A stretch of 64,000 nucleotides of DNA from Mycolicibacterium stellerae (GTDB taxonomy: Bacteria > Actinomycetota > Actinomycetes > Mycobacteriales > Mycobacteriaceae). The translations under genes and the position numbers were made by a program. Of the stretch, positions 8,650 through 16,745 are shown piece by piece. Under the pieces are notes generated by a model. It was not told where the DNA came from and made no database searches. It saw nothing but the letters and a program-made list of their open reading frames with translations. The stretch lies in contig NZ_RARC01000003.1 in the NCBI RefSeq assembly GCF_003719305.1, positions 124,001 through 188,000 on the forward strand, read 5' to 3'. Each line of letters opens with the position of its first letter. Position 1 is the stretch's first letter.

Positions 8650-11514
8650 TCAGTGCGGCGGGTAGAAACGACGCAGACCTTTCTCACCCTTGATGTAGTC
8701 GGGCAGATGTTCGACCTTCGAAAGGCTGTCGAAGAAACCGTGATCGTCGATCGCCGTTGGACCGTCGAGCGCCATCGTCCTGAGCGGTTCGAATCGGGGT
8801 CCAGCGAGCATCGGCCCTCCCGCGCTGGGGGGCAGGGGCTGCATCTCGAGCTCGATTTCCAGCCTCGGCTCGCCATTGAGCGGTTCGAAGGTGTTGTGCC
8901 TGCGGCGCAATGCGACCAGGTCCGCGAGCCCGGCCCGCAGTTGATCCCGCGCGTCGGCGAAGGTGACCCCGGTCAAGGGTGATTCTTGCTGTTCGAGGTG
9001 AAGACGCTTCTGGATGCCGCCGACAAGGAGTTCCTCCAGGCCGTCGTCGGAGCGCCTGGTCGCTTGTCTCATCAATTGACTGTTTCCATACCGCGCCACA
9101 CCGCCGACGAGCACCAGGCGCACGTCACGCTCGGTGGCCCTCACCAGATTTTCGTACGGATCGGGGTGCACGTTGTCGAGGACCAGCAGGTCGGCGAGCT
9201 TGTCCGGCTCCACGGTGCCTACCTGAGTGATCCAGCCGGTCGCGGTGGCCGCGCGCACGGTCACCGCCTTCGCCAGGTCCTCGAAACTCAGTCGACTGGA
9301 CGCAGGTGAAACCTGTTGCGAGCACAGCCACGCCACCTTCAGTTCCATGAGCATGTTTCGGCTGCCACTGGGCGTCCAGTCGCATCCCAGCGTGAAGAAC
9401 AGCTTCTTCTCAGCGAGAATCTGCGGGTTGATGGTCTTGCCGTAGAGCAACAGATTCGACAGCGGTGACCACGCAACCCACGACTTCTTCGTCTTCATCC
9501 GCCGATGGTCGGCGGCCCGAAGACCCAACGAATGGATGCCGATCAGATTCGGCCGCAGTAACAAGTTGCTGTCGGCGAGGGTGAATTGCTCCCGCGCGTC
9601 GGCGTCGATCCCCTCGGCGAGATGCCAGAACGTGGCACGACCGGAGTCCAGCTTCTCTTTCAACGCGTTGACGGTGCTTTCGCTGATGTCCCCGAGCTGA
9701 GTACGTGCGGCCGGGCCCAGAGCCGGATCATCGGGCGCCTCGAAGTTTCTGACGATCCCCCGATAGAGGCCGTTGAGTGCGCCAAACGTGGACCTCAGGC
9801 CCTGGATTGACGTGACGCCGCTGAGAAGCGCCTTTGTCTCGATGTACCGAATGATGGCTTTGCGGTAGCTTTGGCCGGCCTCCGTGACGGCCTTCATGGG
9901 TTCGCCTACGTTCTGGGAGTACTCCGGCAGGTCCAGCCAGTCGTTGCGGTTCCCGAAGGCTCTCGGCGTGTGCCACAGCGGCAGGATGTTGTACGGAAGA
10001 TGGTTGTGCAGGTCGAGCAGTCCCGGGTAGATCACTCCGTCGGTGACCACTGTGGTGGCTTGTGAAAACCCCTGGGGGACATCGTGGTCCGCACGACCAA
10101 CAGCGACGATCCGGCTCGCCCTGATGTAGACGGCGCCATCGGCGATTGGCGCGCCGACCATCGGAACCACCTTGCCTCGCAGTATCAGTGGCGGTGGTGC
10201 CGCGGCACGGCGGGGTCGGTCGGCGCCCTTGGGAACGCCGGAAGCGGGGCGACCCATCAACTGGTTCAGCAGGCTCAGCTGCTCCACCTTGTCGACAAGA
10301 GGGTCGGGCACGGCACGCTGTCCCGTCGTTGCGGGTGGTCCGGCCAGTGGTGCGACCGGCGCGGGGGCGATCGGCCGCAGCTCCTTTTCGTAGTCGCAGG
10401 GCCCGATCGTGTACAACGAGTTCGTGCAGAACACACACGCCCCACGACCGCGCCGCAGGTGCCCGGTTGTCTTCTTGTACACCAGGTTTCCGCGGCTTAA
10501 TTCCTCTTCGAGGATATCGATGGAGGGCCCCAGCATCTTGGCGAACTGCGCGGGGTTCGACGACGCATGAGGCATGAAGATCACTCGTGCATCGAGTTCC
10601 GTACCGTTGCTGAGTTGACCGTAGCTGAGTCGGATCTCGCGTTTGAACAGATCGGCGAGTCGCTCGTCTGGTTTCGGTTCTCCCTTGCTGAACCGATGAC
10701 TGAGAGCCGAGATGAACTCACGCGCGGTGGTTTGGCTGAACACGAGAATCACCGGAGGCACGCTCTGGGTGAGTTGACGCAGAAAGTACCTGCGTTCGAC
10801 GAAGCATTCGCTGACGATTCCCGCCGCGCGCTCCTTGCCCATGACCGGCATCTCCGGATTGTCGCTATCGGGTTTGACGACCCAGTGCGCGGACGGGCAG
10901 GCGACCATGTTGGCGTATGAAATATCCTCTCCCACTGCGAGTTTGTGGTCGCTCCAGCCCATCCGCTCGGCGAGCCCGTCGAGCAGTCGCTGGTACTGCA
11001 CGTACATCAGCACTCTTGACGGCTGAACCGGGATGTCGTCACCGGGCTCGGTCAGCGGCCTCGGTGATGAGGGGTCGTCTGTGGCATCGCCGAGCAGGCG
11101 CTTGTAGTCACTGCGCGGGATACGTAGCTTCTCGCGGGTTCGGTAGCGGAAGTAGTGCGCGTACTGCAGGACGTCCTCGAAGTACGGGTGAATGGCGTCG
11201 CGGGTGCTCTCGGGCCAGCCGGGCAGGTTGGGGTTGATACCGACACAGAGGATCGGCGCCTTGCGGCAACCGGAAAGCAGCTCGGGCACGACCTGCCGCT
11301 TGCCCGCGTAGACGACGTCCAGATTGATCATCGGCCGATCGGGCGGACCGGCCTTCGCGTAGTCATAGCTGTGGTAGTAGCCCCACTCCGAGAAATATGC
11401 ACATGGATGCCGCTCGGCCGCTGAGTCGTAGGTCTCCCGCATCGAAAGACACGGCATCACCTCGAAGACGAGTTCGACCTCGGTCGGCAGTTTCGAGACA
11501 GGTTTGTCGGCCAT
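8650..11514 (-). CDS. possible UDG-like domain fused to amidohydrolase
   Basis: 954 residues; ATG 11514 is preceded by GGGGGAAG. The C-terminal half (about 445-815) is an amidohydrolase TIM barrel: HNH (His503, His505) after GLLDL, His631 in FWHLAEG, His661 in GIHSLGL and Asp712 in GCDWTPSG give the full metal-binding/catalytic set of the deaminase-type subfamily (guanine deaminase, ATZ-like). The N-terminal third (about 1-345) resembles the uracil-DNA-glycosylase superfamily: a first motif LCVGINPNLPG (89-99), strand VILVFSQTTAREF and a late PHASSNPAQF (315-324) where UDGs have HPS. This second assignment is by eye only. Between them lie CxxC (360, 363) and a proline-rich linker. Last gene of the four-gene cassette. 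Inference: a base or nucleoside-like substrate is plausible given the neighbouring nucleoside-phosphorylase protein. Confidence 0.8.
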   Translation of the reverse strand: MADKPVSKLPTEVELVFEVMPCLSMRETYDSAAERHPCAYFSEWGYYHSYDYAKAGPPDRPMINLDVVYAGKRQVVPELLSGCRKAPILCVGINPNLPGWPESTRDAIHPYFEDVLQYAHYFRYRTREKLRIPRSDYKRLLGDATDDPSSPRPLTEPGDDIPVQPSRVLMYVQYQRLLDGLAERMGWSDHKLAVGEDISYANMVACPSAHWVVKPDSDNPEMPVMGKERAAGIVSECFVERRYFLRQLTQSVPPVILVFSQTTAREFISALSHRFSKGEPKPDERLADLFKREIRLSYGQLSNGTELDARVIFMPHASSNPAQFAKMLGPSIDILEEELSRGNLVYKKTTGHLRRGRGACVFCTNSLYTIGPCDYEKELRPIAPAPVAPLAGPPATTGQRAVPDPLVDKVEQLSLLNQLMGRPASGVPKGADRPRRAAAPPPLILRGKVVPMVGAPIADGAVYIRASRIVAVGRADHDVPQGFSQATTVVTDGVIYPGLLDLHNHLPYNILPLWHTPRAFGNRNDWLDLPEYSQNVGEPMKAVTEAGQSYRKAIIRYIETKALLSGVTSIQGLRSTFGALNGLYRGIVRNFEAPDDPALGPAARTQLGDISESTVNALKEKLDSGRATFWHLAEGIDADAREQFTLADSNLLLRPNLIGIHSLGLRAADHRRMKTKKSWVAWSPLSNLLLYGKTINPQILAEKKLFFTLGCDWTPSGSRNMLMELKVAWLCSQQVSPASSRLSFEDLAKAVTVRAATATGWITQVGTVEPDKLADLLVLDNVHPDPYENLVRATERDVRLVLVGGVARYGNSQLMRQATRRSDDGLEELLVGGIQKRLHLEQQESPLTGVTFADARDQLRAGLADLVALRRRHNTFEPLNGEPRLEIELEMQPLPPSAGGPMLAGPRFEPLRTMALDGPTAIDDHGFFDSLSKVEHLPDYIKGEKGLRRFYPPH

Positions 11515-11523
11515 TGCTTCCCC

Positions 11524-12744
11524 CTACGCCGTCATTGCCCATACGGCGATGGCGCTGTTGACACTTGTCCAGTAGCCGTAGGTCTCGTAGTACCAAACCG
11601 CCCAGTGCACTTGCATATTCAGAGCGCGGCGAATGGCCGGTGGTACCCCTGGGATGTTCGCCCCTGGCAGCTCGCCGTTGATCTGAGGATCCGACACGTT
11701 TCGTATCACCAGCCAGTCGGGCGCATCCAGCCCCTGCGCGGCCATCTCGTCGACCACCATCCCCAATACCGCGTCGCCCATTTCGACGGCGCTCCCGTTC
11801 TGTTCCAGTCCATTGGTGGAGGTGCCGAAAACGAATGAGTCGGCGCTGAGCACCGGATGGAACTCGGGAAAGTCGACCCCGTCAATGCGGAAGTCCGGTT
11901 TGTTCTTGGGAATCGGAATGGGCGAGGTGTCGCCGTACTTGCTCGTCGGGACACCGAACGGCGGCTCCGTCATCTTTTCGGCGTGCACGGCCAGCAGATC
12001 TGAGCTGTCGTCGAGGCGGTCCTGCGGGATCTGGAATGTTTGGCAGCGGTAGCCGGTGGAGGCGAACGGCTCGTTCTTGAACTCCTGCGTCAGATGGAAC
12101 TTCGCGCCCCGAGTAATGATGACGTCGCCGAGTTCGTGCGCCGGGCAGTTCATGCCGCCGACGGTGATGGTGCCCGCGGGCGGGAACGTTGCGCCTGCGG
12201 TGCCAACGGTGATCACCAGCGACGGCTTGACCTCGTCGATGATCTGGCGCAGGAAGCGCTTCACTGGGAGAGTTGCCGTACCGTTGCCGGTTCGAACCCC
12301 ATCCTGGTTGAGATGGAGATCTGATTTCACACAGAGGATGTCGCGACCGGCAACCCGGCTCGGGAAGTATGTGCCGAGACGCTGGAGGCTGCGTGCCGGA
12401 GCATTCGCGCTGATCTCCGGCACGTACGAGTTGTAGAGACGTTTGTACTTGTACCACTTCGTGTCTCGCGGGAAGCCGGGGGTAAAGACGTCAGCAAGCG
12501 CTTTGGCCTCTTCCGCCGTCCAGGTCACGACGAGGACATCGGCGCGCGGAAGCTTGGCCGAGGCACTTGGCTGGACCGCCAGCGGACGAGCCTTCGGCGC
12601 CGTGCCGTTGGGGAAGGGCAGGCTCAGGCCCGCCGCCGCGCCCGCCCTCGGGGCCGCGGCGGTCGGCCTCACGCCCATGTCTTCTCGTGTCGACTCGAAC
12701 TCGATGATGTATCGAGCGGGATCGTCATAGCGCGCTGCGGGCAT
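11524..12744 (-). CDS. nucleoside phosphorylase-fold protein
   Basis: 406 residues; ATG 12744 follows AAAGGAG. Residues 68-80 (ADVLVVTWTAEEA) form the first strand of the PNP_UDP_1 / MTA-SAH nucleosidase fold; VITVGTAGA (178-185) is the phosphate/ribose loop, SAVEMGDAVLG (318-328) the ribose-binding VEME-type helix, and IRNVSDP (347-353) carries the Asp expected to protonate the base. A 65-residue Ala/Pro-rich N-terminal extension and about 100 extra residues in the middle make it longer than the 230-280-residue housekeeping enzymes. Stand-alone and fused forms of this fold occur in bacterial and fungal conflict proteins as well as in salvage. Nine bases separate its stop from the next start, so it is co-transcribed with the amidohydrolase fusion. 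Confidence 0.82.
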   Translation of the reverse strand: MPAARYDDPARYIIEFESTREDMGVRPTAAAPRAGAAAGLSLPFPNGTAPKARPLAVQPSASAKLPRADVLVVTWTAEEAKALADVFTPGFPRDTKWYKYKRLYNSYVPEISANAPARSLQRLGTYFPSRVAGRDILCVKSDLHLNQDGVRTGNGTATLPVKRFLRQIIDEVKPSLVITVGTAGATFPPAGTITVGGMNCPAHELGDVIITRGAKFHLTQEFKNEPFASTGYRCQTFQIPQDRLDDSSDLLAVHAEKMTEPPFGVPTSKYGDTSPIPIPKNKPDFRIDGVDFPEFHPVLSADSFVFGTSTNGLEQNGSAVEMGDAVLGMVVDEMAAQGLDAPDWLVIRNVSDPQINGELPGANIPGVPPAIRRALNMQVHWAVWYYETYGYWTSVNSAIAVWAMTA

Positions 12745-12770
12745 TGTGTACTCCTTTGGTTGGCCGCGGT

Positions 12771-14435
12771 TCAGCCGGTAATGCCCACGGCGTCGAATGC
12801 GGCCGCAATGGCCGTCAGCTTCTTGGCCTTGGTTGCCGCTGTATTGCGGCGAAACAGTGTCTTCGCGGCGGATTCGACAGCGCGTCGGCTGTCACTGAAA
12901 CCCGATGTAGGACGCAGATACTGGCTTAGCGCGAGATAGAACAACGCCGCGACTTCGTCTGGCGTGAAGACGAATCGACGGTTCTTGCGGGCGGTGATGA
13001 CGTTGAAAGCGGCCTTGTTGTGAATTCCGCTGTTTGTGTGCACGCCGCCGTAGTCCTCGTCGGTGTCGACGTAGTCGTCCATGTGATCCGGGTCGCCGTG
13101 GAGAGTGGGGTCGCTCAAGTCCCGTAGCGGAACACCGCTCCCGTCCAGATCCTCGCCGAACTCCCAATTCCACTTGGCGATGTTGGGTTCGCCGTGGTTG
13201 GCGATGATGGTGCCAAGGATGTCCGAGTAGGACTCGTTGAGTGCGCCCGACTCGTTTTCGTACACGAGTTGCGCGGTCGTGTTATCGGTGAGTCCATGAA
13301 CGAGCTCATGTGCCACGACGTCTTTCGCAACAGCGTATGACAGAAGCTCGCCGTCGACATCACGTTGCCCGTAAACCATTTGGTCGTCGAACCACGCGGC
13401 GTTCCGCCATACGGGTGCCTCGTCATCCTCGGTCGAGGTGCAGTTGATGCTCGACCTGACCTGGCCGCCGGAGCCGTCGAGGCCATTGCGCTTCAACGTG
13501 TTGAGTAGGAAGTCGACGACCTCTTGCGCATTGGCGTGTGCGCTGACCGCCGAGGGGTTCCAATCCGGGGGATTGCCAACCTCCTGTCCGGGCAGCGAGG
13601 CCTGATGAATCTCGATGCGCTTGAACTTGAAGTCATATGTCTCGATGTTGCGGGTGGAATCGCGCAACCGCTTCTTTCCGTTGCTGTTTCGCTCGATTCG
13701 AACTCGGCGGGTGCGGCCGAGTCCGTCGGTCAGATCGACGTCCTCGGGTGTCCAGGTGGCGGTCTTCGCTCGCGGTAACTTGGCCACGAGCTTGCCCGTG
13801 TGCGCGTCGATAACGTAGTCGTAGACCTGTGGCATGGTTGGCCGCCCAGCAGACCGCTTGCCCTTGGGCTTGGTCGGGACGCTGGTGGTGATGTAGCACA
13901 ATCTCCACTCGCCTTCGTCGGTGGAGTTGTCGAAGAAGTAGTACAGCTTTGGCGGTTCGGCCACGTCGGACGGGTTGATGCCCGCGTCCCGGCAGACGAC
14001 CTTCAGCGCGCGTTCGGGTGAAATCTTTGCGACAGGCTCGACGTCCATCTCGTCGACGATCCCGCCGTTTGCTCCGACGATCTCGTTGTTCTCGTCGAGT
14101 TCGATGGTCACCATCGACCCGTACACGGGAATCCGCTTGCGGTACTGGGTGAACTTGACGACCGTGGTGTCGGTGAGCGGTACGGTCTCTGTTCGGAGGG
14201 TGCGGAACTCCGTCTTGGCGCCGTCAGGTTCGGCCGCCCGTATCGCCGGAACTCGAGGGCTCTCGATCATCTGGCTGAGGTAGCGCCGCGCCGCCGTCTC
14301 TGGATCCAGGGCTTTGTTGTCAACCGGAGGCCCGTCATTGGCGTCGACGAGGCCCGCGTTGAGAGCGCGGATTGCCGGAGCCTGACCTTCGTCTTCGCTG
14401 TGTATCGAAAAGCTGTTCAGTCCGTTGTTCGTCAT
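12771..14435 (-). CDS. M4 family (thermolysin-like) metalloprotease, no signal peptide
   Basis: 554 residues. Catalytic zinc site is complete: HELVH (His376, Glu377, His380), Glu401 in ALNESYSD as third ligand, and His466 in GGVHTNSGIHNKAAF as the transition-state His. Residues about 45-225 look like the FTP/PepSY propeptide that normally inhibits and folds secreted M4 proteases. Unusually the N-terminus (MTNNGLNSFSIHSEDEG) has no hydrophobic signal segment or lipobox; the propeptide begins directly. It lies 33 bases downstream of the phenoloxidase gene. Arthropod prophenoloxidases are activated by proteolysis, so a processing role for this protease on its neighbour is an attractive inference, not shown by the sequence. 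Confidence 0.92.
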   Translation of the reverse strand: MTNNGLNSFSIHSEDEGQAPAIRALNAGLVDANDGPPVDNKALDPETAARRYLSQMIESPRVPAIRAAEPDGAKTEFRTLRTETVPLTDTTVVKFTQYRKRIPVYGSMVTIELDENNEIVGANGGIVDEMDVEPVAKISPERALKVVCRDAGINPSDVAEPPKLYYFFDNSTDEGEWRLCYITTSVPTKPKGKRSAGRPTMPQVYDYVIDAHTGKLVAKLPRAKTATWTPEDVDLTDGLGRTRRVRIERNSNGKKRLRDSTRNIETYDFKFKRIEIHQASLPGQEVGNPPDWNPSAVSAHANAQEVVDFLLNTLKRNGLDGSGGQVRSSINCTSTEDDEAPVWRNAAWFDDQMVYGQRDVDGELLSYAVAKDVVAHELVHGLTDNTTAQLVYENESGALNESYSDILGTIIANHGEPNIAKWNWEFGEDLDGSGVPLRDLSDPTLHGDPDHMDDYVDTDEDYGGVHTNSGIHNKAAFNVITARKNRRFVFTPDEVAALFYLALSQYLRPTSGFSDSRRAVESAAKTLFRRNTAATKAKKLTAIAAAFDAVGITG

Positions 14436-14468
14436 TTTGGGCCGCCTCCTTCTCAGGGATCTTGTCGC

Positions 14469-16607
14469 TTATGCAACGTGCCGAATGGTCAGAGATCGCC
14501 CAGCCATCGTTGGTTGGGCGAGCACGGTTTTCGCGACGCCGTCGGGCATCGGGCGGCTGAACGGGTGGCCCATGTCGCGGATGTCGGGATACCGGTCCAC
14601 CGCGCCGCAGTAGCTCATCGACCCGCATGGTTGCGTCGCGGGCACTGTGTCGATACCGGCGTCTGTGCACGCGACCGCGATTGCGCACGGCAGCCCCTCG
14701 CGCGTGCCGCGGGGGAGAACCAGTGTCCACGGCCAGCCGCAGATGCAATATCCGTCGTCGTCGGGGTTCGGGTCGGCTTCTATCGCCTCGGCAGGCGTCT
14801 GCTCGGCGGGCGTCTTGATGACGGAAAAGTCAATGTCCGGGCGATAGAGCACCGTCGTCGAGCGCTTCGGTATTCGTTGAACGGTCTTGTCGAACTCTAT
14901 CCATTTGCGACGCTGTTCGGCGAATGCCAACGGCACCAGAAAGACCCGCACAGTTACCGACGTGTCGCGGCCCGACTGATTCCTGATCCGTACCGCGTAC
15001 CCGAACGGGTCGTGGGTAAGGTAGTCGACCGTCTGCCGACCCAGTTGGCCCTGCCGGAAGCGGGTGGTGAGAGTTCCCGTCAGGCGATAGCCTCGTAGCC
15101 CGGTGACGGGCCCGTCGGTAACCTCGACATCGGCATTCGCCCCGCCGAGTGCGGCCTCGATCTTCTGCGCTGCCGTGGCGGATTCGGTGAAGCGCGGTCG
15201 TTGGATCAGGTAGATGTCGGGACTCTGCCAGGCATCGGCGACGCCGGCGAGGCCGTCGCGTACGGCGACGCTTGGTGCGTCGTCATAGGTGTATGGCGGC
15301 TGACCGTCTTGCCACTGCGCAGAGAGGTCGTCGATTCCCTTGTGCCACCGCCAGAAGATTGGGTCGCGGATGGCTGCGGTCGGATCATTCATGACCGCAG
15401 CGTCCGAAGATCCCGGCGGCGGTACGGAGATACCGGCGATCCGGCCGTGGCCGATGTTGTGCAGGCCTGGATAGCGGCCAGTGCGAAGCGGCACCCTCAG
15501 GCGGGCCTCCGTTGCTTCGATGGCTTCTCCGAGCGTCGTTCGGTCGATCGCCACATCTGCAGCGGTCGCGCCGAGCAGCGCCCCGTTGTCGATGGCGTCC
15601 ACCACCTCGGCGTGCATTGTGGTCAGATCTTGAGCTGCATTGTCCGACAGCGGAACTCCAAAAGGGCGGGGAAGATAGCCCGGCAGTGGGGCGGGATCGT
15701 AGCCGTCGCCGGATCTTGCCGTGTATGGCGGATTGAACGCCGCTACGGGTGTCAGGCCAACCGAAAGTCGCTCGGCGTCGTACCGTGCCAACATCTGCGC
15801 ATGCATGTAAAGGAAGATCTCGCCTTGCCGGTCGTTGAGCCGAAACAACGCGCGATAGGCCACCGCTGACAGTTGGTTCAAGAACACGCCGATATCAGGC
15901 AGCTGTTGCAGCCGGCTGAGAAACGCCTGCCGTATCTCAGCCGGGCGTAAAGCGATGAACTCGGCCCAATGATTCTGCGGCTGCGGATCGAGTTCCTGGA
16001 AAAGCTGGGCCAGCCCGGCGCGATCTGTGTCGCGGGCCCACACGTCCCAGTCCTGAGGCGGAATGCCCGCGTAGGGGTACACCTCGTGCCAATGTCTGTG
16101 GTGCTCGTTGGCAAGTGCGTCTTCGCGCCAGTAGTCCAACTGTGCCTCGGTGGGTGAGCCGACCGTGACGGTATGCGGCGTGCGCCGCCTGGTTCGCGCC
16201 CGGCGGGTGACGGTTCCCGCCCGGGATCGTCCGAATGCCGCGGGCCTGCTCGCAACAGGGCGTGGCACCGCGAGTCGGCGGGCCGGCCGATAATGAGTGG
16301 TGAATAGCGATAATGCGGTCCGAACAAGAGCGGTCGGTTCCTCGGCGCGCGCCGATTCGACGCGATCGAGCGCCGTTTCTAGTCCGTCGAGAACTTCGTC
16401 AGGCATGGCTGCGACTGCGGCCAATTCGCCGGCAAGAATGGTGGCCTTCCGCGCGTCTTCCGGATTGAACCAGGAAAACGTGCCGGTGGTACCGGTGCGG
16501 CTGCTCGTCCGTGCGATAAGTGTCGGCCGCCTGGTCGGATACTCCTCGGCGAGGAGGGACTCGAAGATTGCGCGGCTGCGCGCCTGCAAATCGAAGAGCT
16601 TTGGCAT
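14469..16607 (-). CDS. hemocyanin/prophenoloxidase-family type-3 copper protein
   Basis: 712 residues from ATG 16607. The copper-A region reads HHRHWHEVYP (ligands probably His170, His174) and EIFLYMHAQMLARYDAERLS (His269); copper-B reads LHNIGHGRI (His383, His387) and RDPIFWRWHKGID (His422). These are arthropod hemocyanin/prophenoloxidase motifs rather than those of ordinary bacterial tyrosinases. The C-terminal beta domain continues the match: a FLVPL strand, CICGWPWTLVLPRGT (621-635), PCGSMSYCG and DRYPDIRDMGHPFSRP (671-686), as in insect prophenoloxidase. No signal peptide, also as in arthropod proenzymes. Spacing His174-His269 is about 95 residues against about 25 in arthropods, so an insertion of some 70 residues sits near copper A. 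Expected activity: o-hydroxylation and oxidation of phenols to quinones (melanin), or oxygen binding. First gene of the cassette. Confidence 0.88.
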   Translation of the reverse strand: MPKLFDLQARSRAIFESLLAEEYPTRRPTLIARTSSRTGTTGTFSWFNPEDARKATILAGELAAVAAMPDEVLDGLETALDRVESARAEEPTALVRTALSLFTTHYRPARRLAVPRPVASRPAAFGRSRAGTVTRRARTRRRTPHTVTVGSPTEAQLDYWREDALANEHHRHWHEVYPYAGIPPQDWDVWARDTDRAGLAQLFQELDPQPQNHWAEFIALRPAEIRQAFLSRLQQLPDIGVFLNQLSAVAYRALFRLNDRQGEIFLYMHAQMLARYDAERLSVGLTPVAAFNPPYTARSGDGYDPAPLPGYLPRPFGVPLSDNAAQDLTTMHAEVVDAIDNGALLGATAADVAIDRTTLGEAIEATEARLRVPLRTGRYPGLHNIGHGRIAGISVPPPGSSDAAVMNDPTAAIRDPIFWRWHKGIDDLSAQWQDGQPPYTYDDAPSVAVRDGLAGVADAWQSPDIYLIQRPRFTESATAAQKIEAALGGANADVEVTDGPVTGLRGYRLTGTLTTRFRQGQLGRQTVDYLTHDPFGYAVRIRNQSGRDTSVTVRVFLVPLAFAEQRRKWIEFDKTVQRIPKRSTTVLYRPDIDFSVIKTPAEQTPAEAIEADPNPDDDGYCICGWPWTLVLPRGTREGLPCAIAVACTDAGIDTVPATQPCGSMSYCGAVDRYPDIRDMGHPFSRPMPDGVAKTVLAQPTMAGRSLTIRHVA

Positions 16608-16703
16608 TCTGGTCTCCCACCGACGCAGTCAGTAAAGGTACTGCTACTTGCCGTCATTCGGGCGGCTATCGCGGACAATATCCGCAGCGTCAATTGGCGG
16701 GGT

Positions 16704-16719
16704 GAGTAGTGCACTACTC
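16704..16719. promoter_or_regulatory. 16-bp perfect palindrome, putative operator
   Basis: GAGTAGTGCACTACTC is a perfect inverted repeat with no spacer, 97 bases upstream of the phenoloxidase start and 27 bases beyond the stop of the VTT gene. It is not followed by a T-run in either direction, so it reads more like a dimeric regulator site than a terminator. No dedicated regulator gene lies in the cassette. Confidence 0.45.
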
Positions 16720-16745
16720 GATTTCGCCGCGTCAACTTTTGTTAA

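Noticed and set aside
14469..16607. Annotation as an ordinary bacterial tyrosinase
   Set aside because: The C-terminal GWP/PRGT and YPDIRDMGHPF segments and the HNxGH copper-B motif belong to the hemocyanin/prophenoloxidase family.
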